Positions 63,267 through 64,000 of a DNA stretch of 64,000 nt are shown piece after piece. Numbering within the stretch: position 1 is the stretch's first letter; every line of letters starts with the position of its first letter. The notes beneath the pieces were generated by a model that saw nothing but the letters and a program-made list of their open reading frames with translations, had not been told where the DNA came from and made no database searches. The stretch comes from Lates calcarifer (taxonomy: Eukaryota; Chordata; Actinopteri; Centropomidae). A program made the translations under genes and the position numbers. The stretch spans positions 3,193,101-3,257,100 of the forward strand of contig NC_066838.1 of NCBI RefSeq assembly GCF_001640805.2. Direction: 5' to 3'.

Positions 63267-64000
63267 TTTATTTGTTTTACAATATTATCTTGGTTACATT
63301 CGTATATAAACTTTTAGATTTTTCTAACATTTTTACAGAATGACAGTGATGTTTATCAGATTGCATACCTAGAAAATTAAAGGAATACATGCATCCAAAC
63401 ATGAACAGCATTAAAAGGAGCAACTCTATATAACAAGTAGAAATTCACAACTGTGAGCTCCACACTGTCGCACTGTGCTCATCAGTTAAGGAAGGAATAT
63501 TGCAGAGCAAAGTCTGCTAATAACTCTTAGCAGAGGAGAGCAGGTTCACTGGTTAAACCCATGATGAATTTCAACACCTTTAATTTGAGCAAATGATTTT
63601 CAGCATCAAATCTGAGCAGTTTCCTATAGTTAACATCCAAGTTTGTTTTCATGAGCTCTCATTAAGATGAGGTACCACAAACACAACTACAGGACTTGAC
63701 TGTTGAAATGGATACAATAAAGTCAACCTCTTAAAAGGTAATGGAAAGTGCACTTAGTGGGTCTGTCCAGCACAGCCCTGTCCAAACAAAAACCAACAAT
63801 CCCCTTAAAAATTACACTTTGAAACACTAGACCATATCAAAGACCCATCCACATACTGCACTAGGATCTCGTCTACCTGTGCTTTTCACTGTCTCATGGT
63901 TCTCATAGTGTTTGTGGACAGGGCCAAGTCCCAGCTGCATATGGCAACAAACATCTACTGCTGCCCCCTTCCCTACACTTTCCCCTGGAATGTGCACACA
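63267..64000 (-). other. Possible 3' UTR of a convergent minus-strand gene
   Basis: TTTATT at 63267-63272 reads AATAAA on the minus strand, and the sequence to the window end has no open frame on either strand. In mammals the gene downstream of SNPH (SDCBP2, then FKBP1A) is transcribed towards it, so a convergent neighbour is plausible. No coding exon of such a gene is present. Confidence 0.25.

Overview
The window looks like teleost (probably percomorph) nuclear DNA. It is AT-rich and almost all non-coding. It has CA/TG, AT and homopolymer runs and many fish-type interspersed repeats (tRNA-headed SINEs, LINE 3' tails, small inverted-repeat elements, Ty3/gypsy, hAT and Tc1 remnants). One vertebrate gene with a textbook intron-exon structure is present. 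I identified sequences by reading translations and recalling families; no search was run.

The only gene I can name is syntaphilin (snph, + strand), the axonal protein that anchors mitochondria to microtubules. Its coding exons lie at 46,555-46,604, 48,873-49,025, 52,869-53,048, 53,696-53,803, 54,594-54,743 and 54,860-56,819. All five junctions are phase 2 and carry GT/AG sites. The second and third coding exons (153 and 180 nt) are symmetric and dispensable: joining the first coding exon straight to 53,696 restores the compact N-terminus I recall from mammals. The gene therefore probably makes several N-terminal isoforms (755 to 866 aa). A CpG-rich segment at about 32.7-33.3 kb, ending in a strong donor at 32,963, is the likely promoter and non-coding first exon, which implies a 13.5 kb first intron. 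The 3' UTR is probably long, with AATAAA signals at 59,927 and 63,054. An opposite-strand AATAAA near 63,270 hints at a convergent neighbour.

Layout: 1-27.4 kb is gene-poor, with SINEs, LINE tails, a 417-bp inverted-repeat element and a decayed Ty3/gypsy pol (about 18.8-19.6 kb, minus strand) that is interrupted by a second copy of that element. From 27.4 to 31.5 kb there is an unusual locus: a 185-195 bp direct repeat flanks a tandem array of purine-rich, exon-like blocks, each preceded by a splice-acceptor-like tract. I cannot assign it to a family and consider it the best candidate for something undescribed. From 32.7 to 46.5 kb lies the presumed first snph intron, with fragments of hAT, Tc1, a BED-finger hAT exon and a gypsy gag-protease. 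From 46.5 to 56.8 kb is the snph coding region, and from 56.8 to about 63.1 kb its presumed 3' UTR, which contains copies of one dispersed repeat in opposite orientations.
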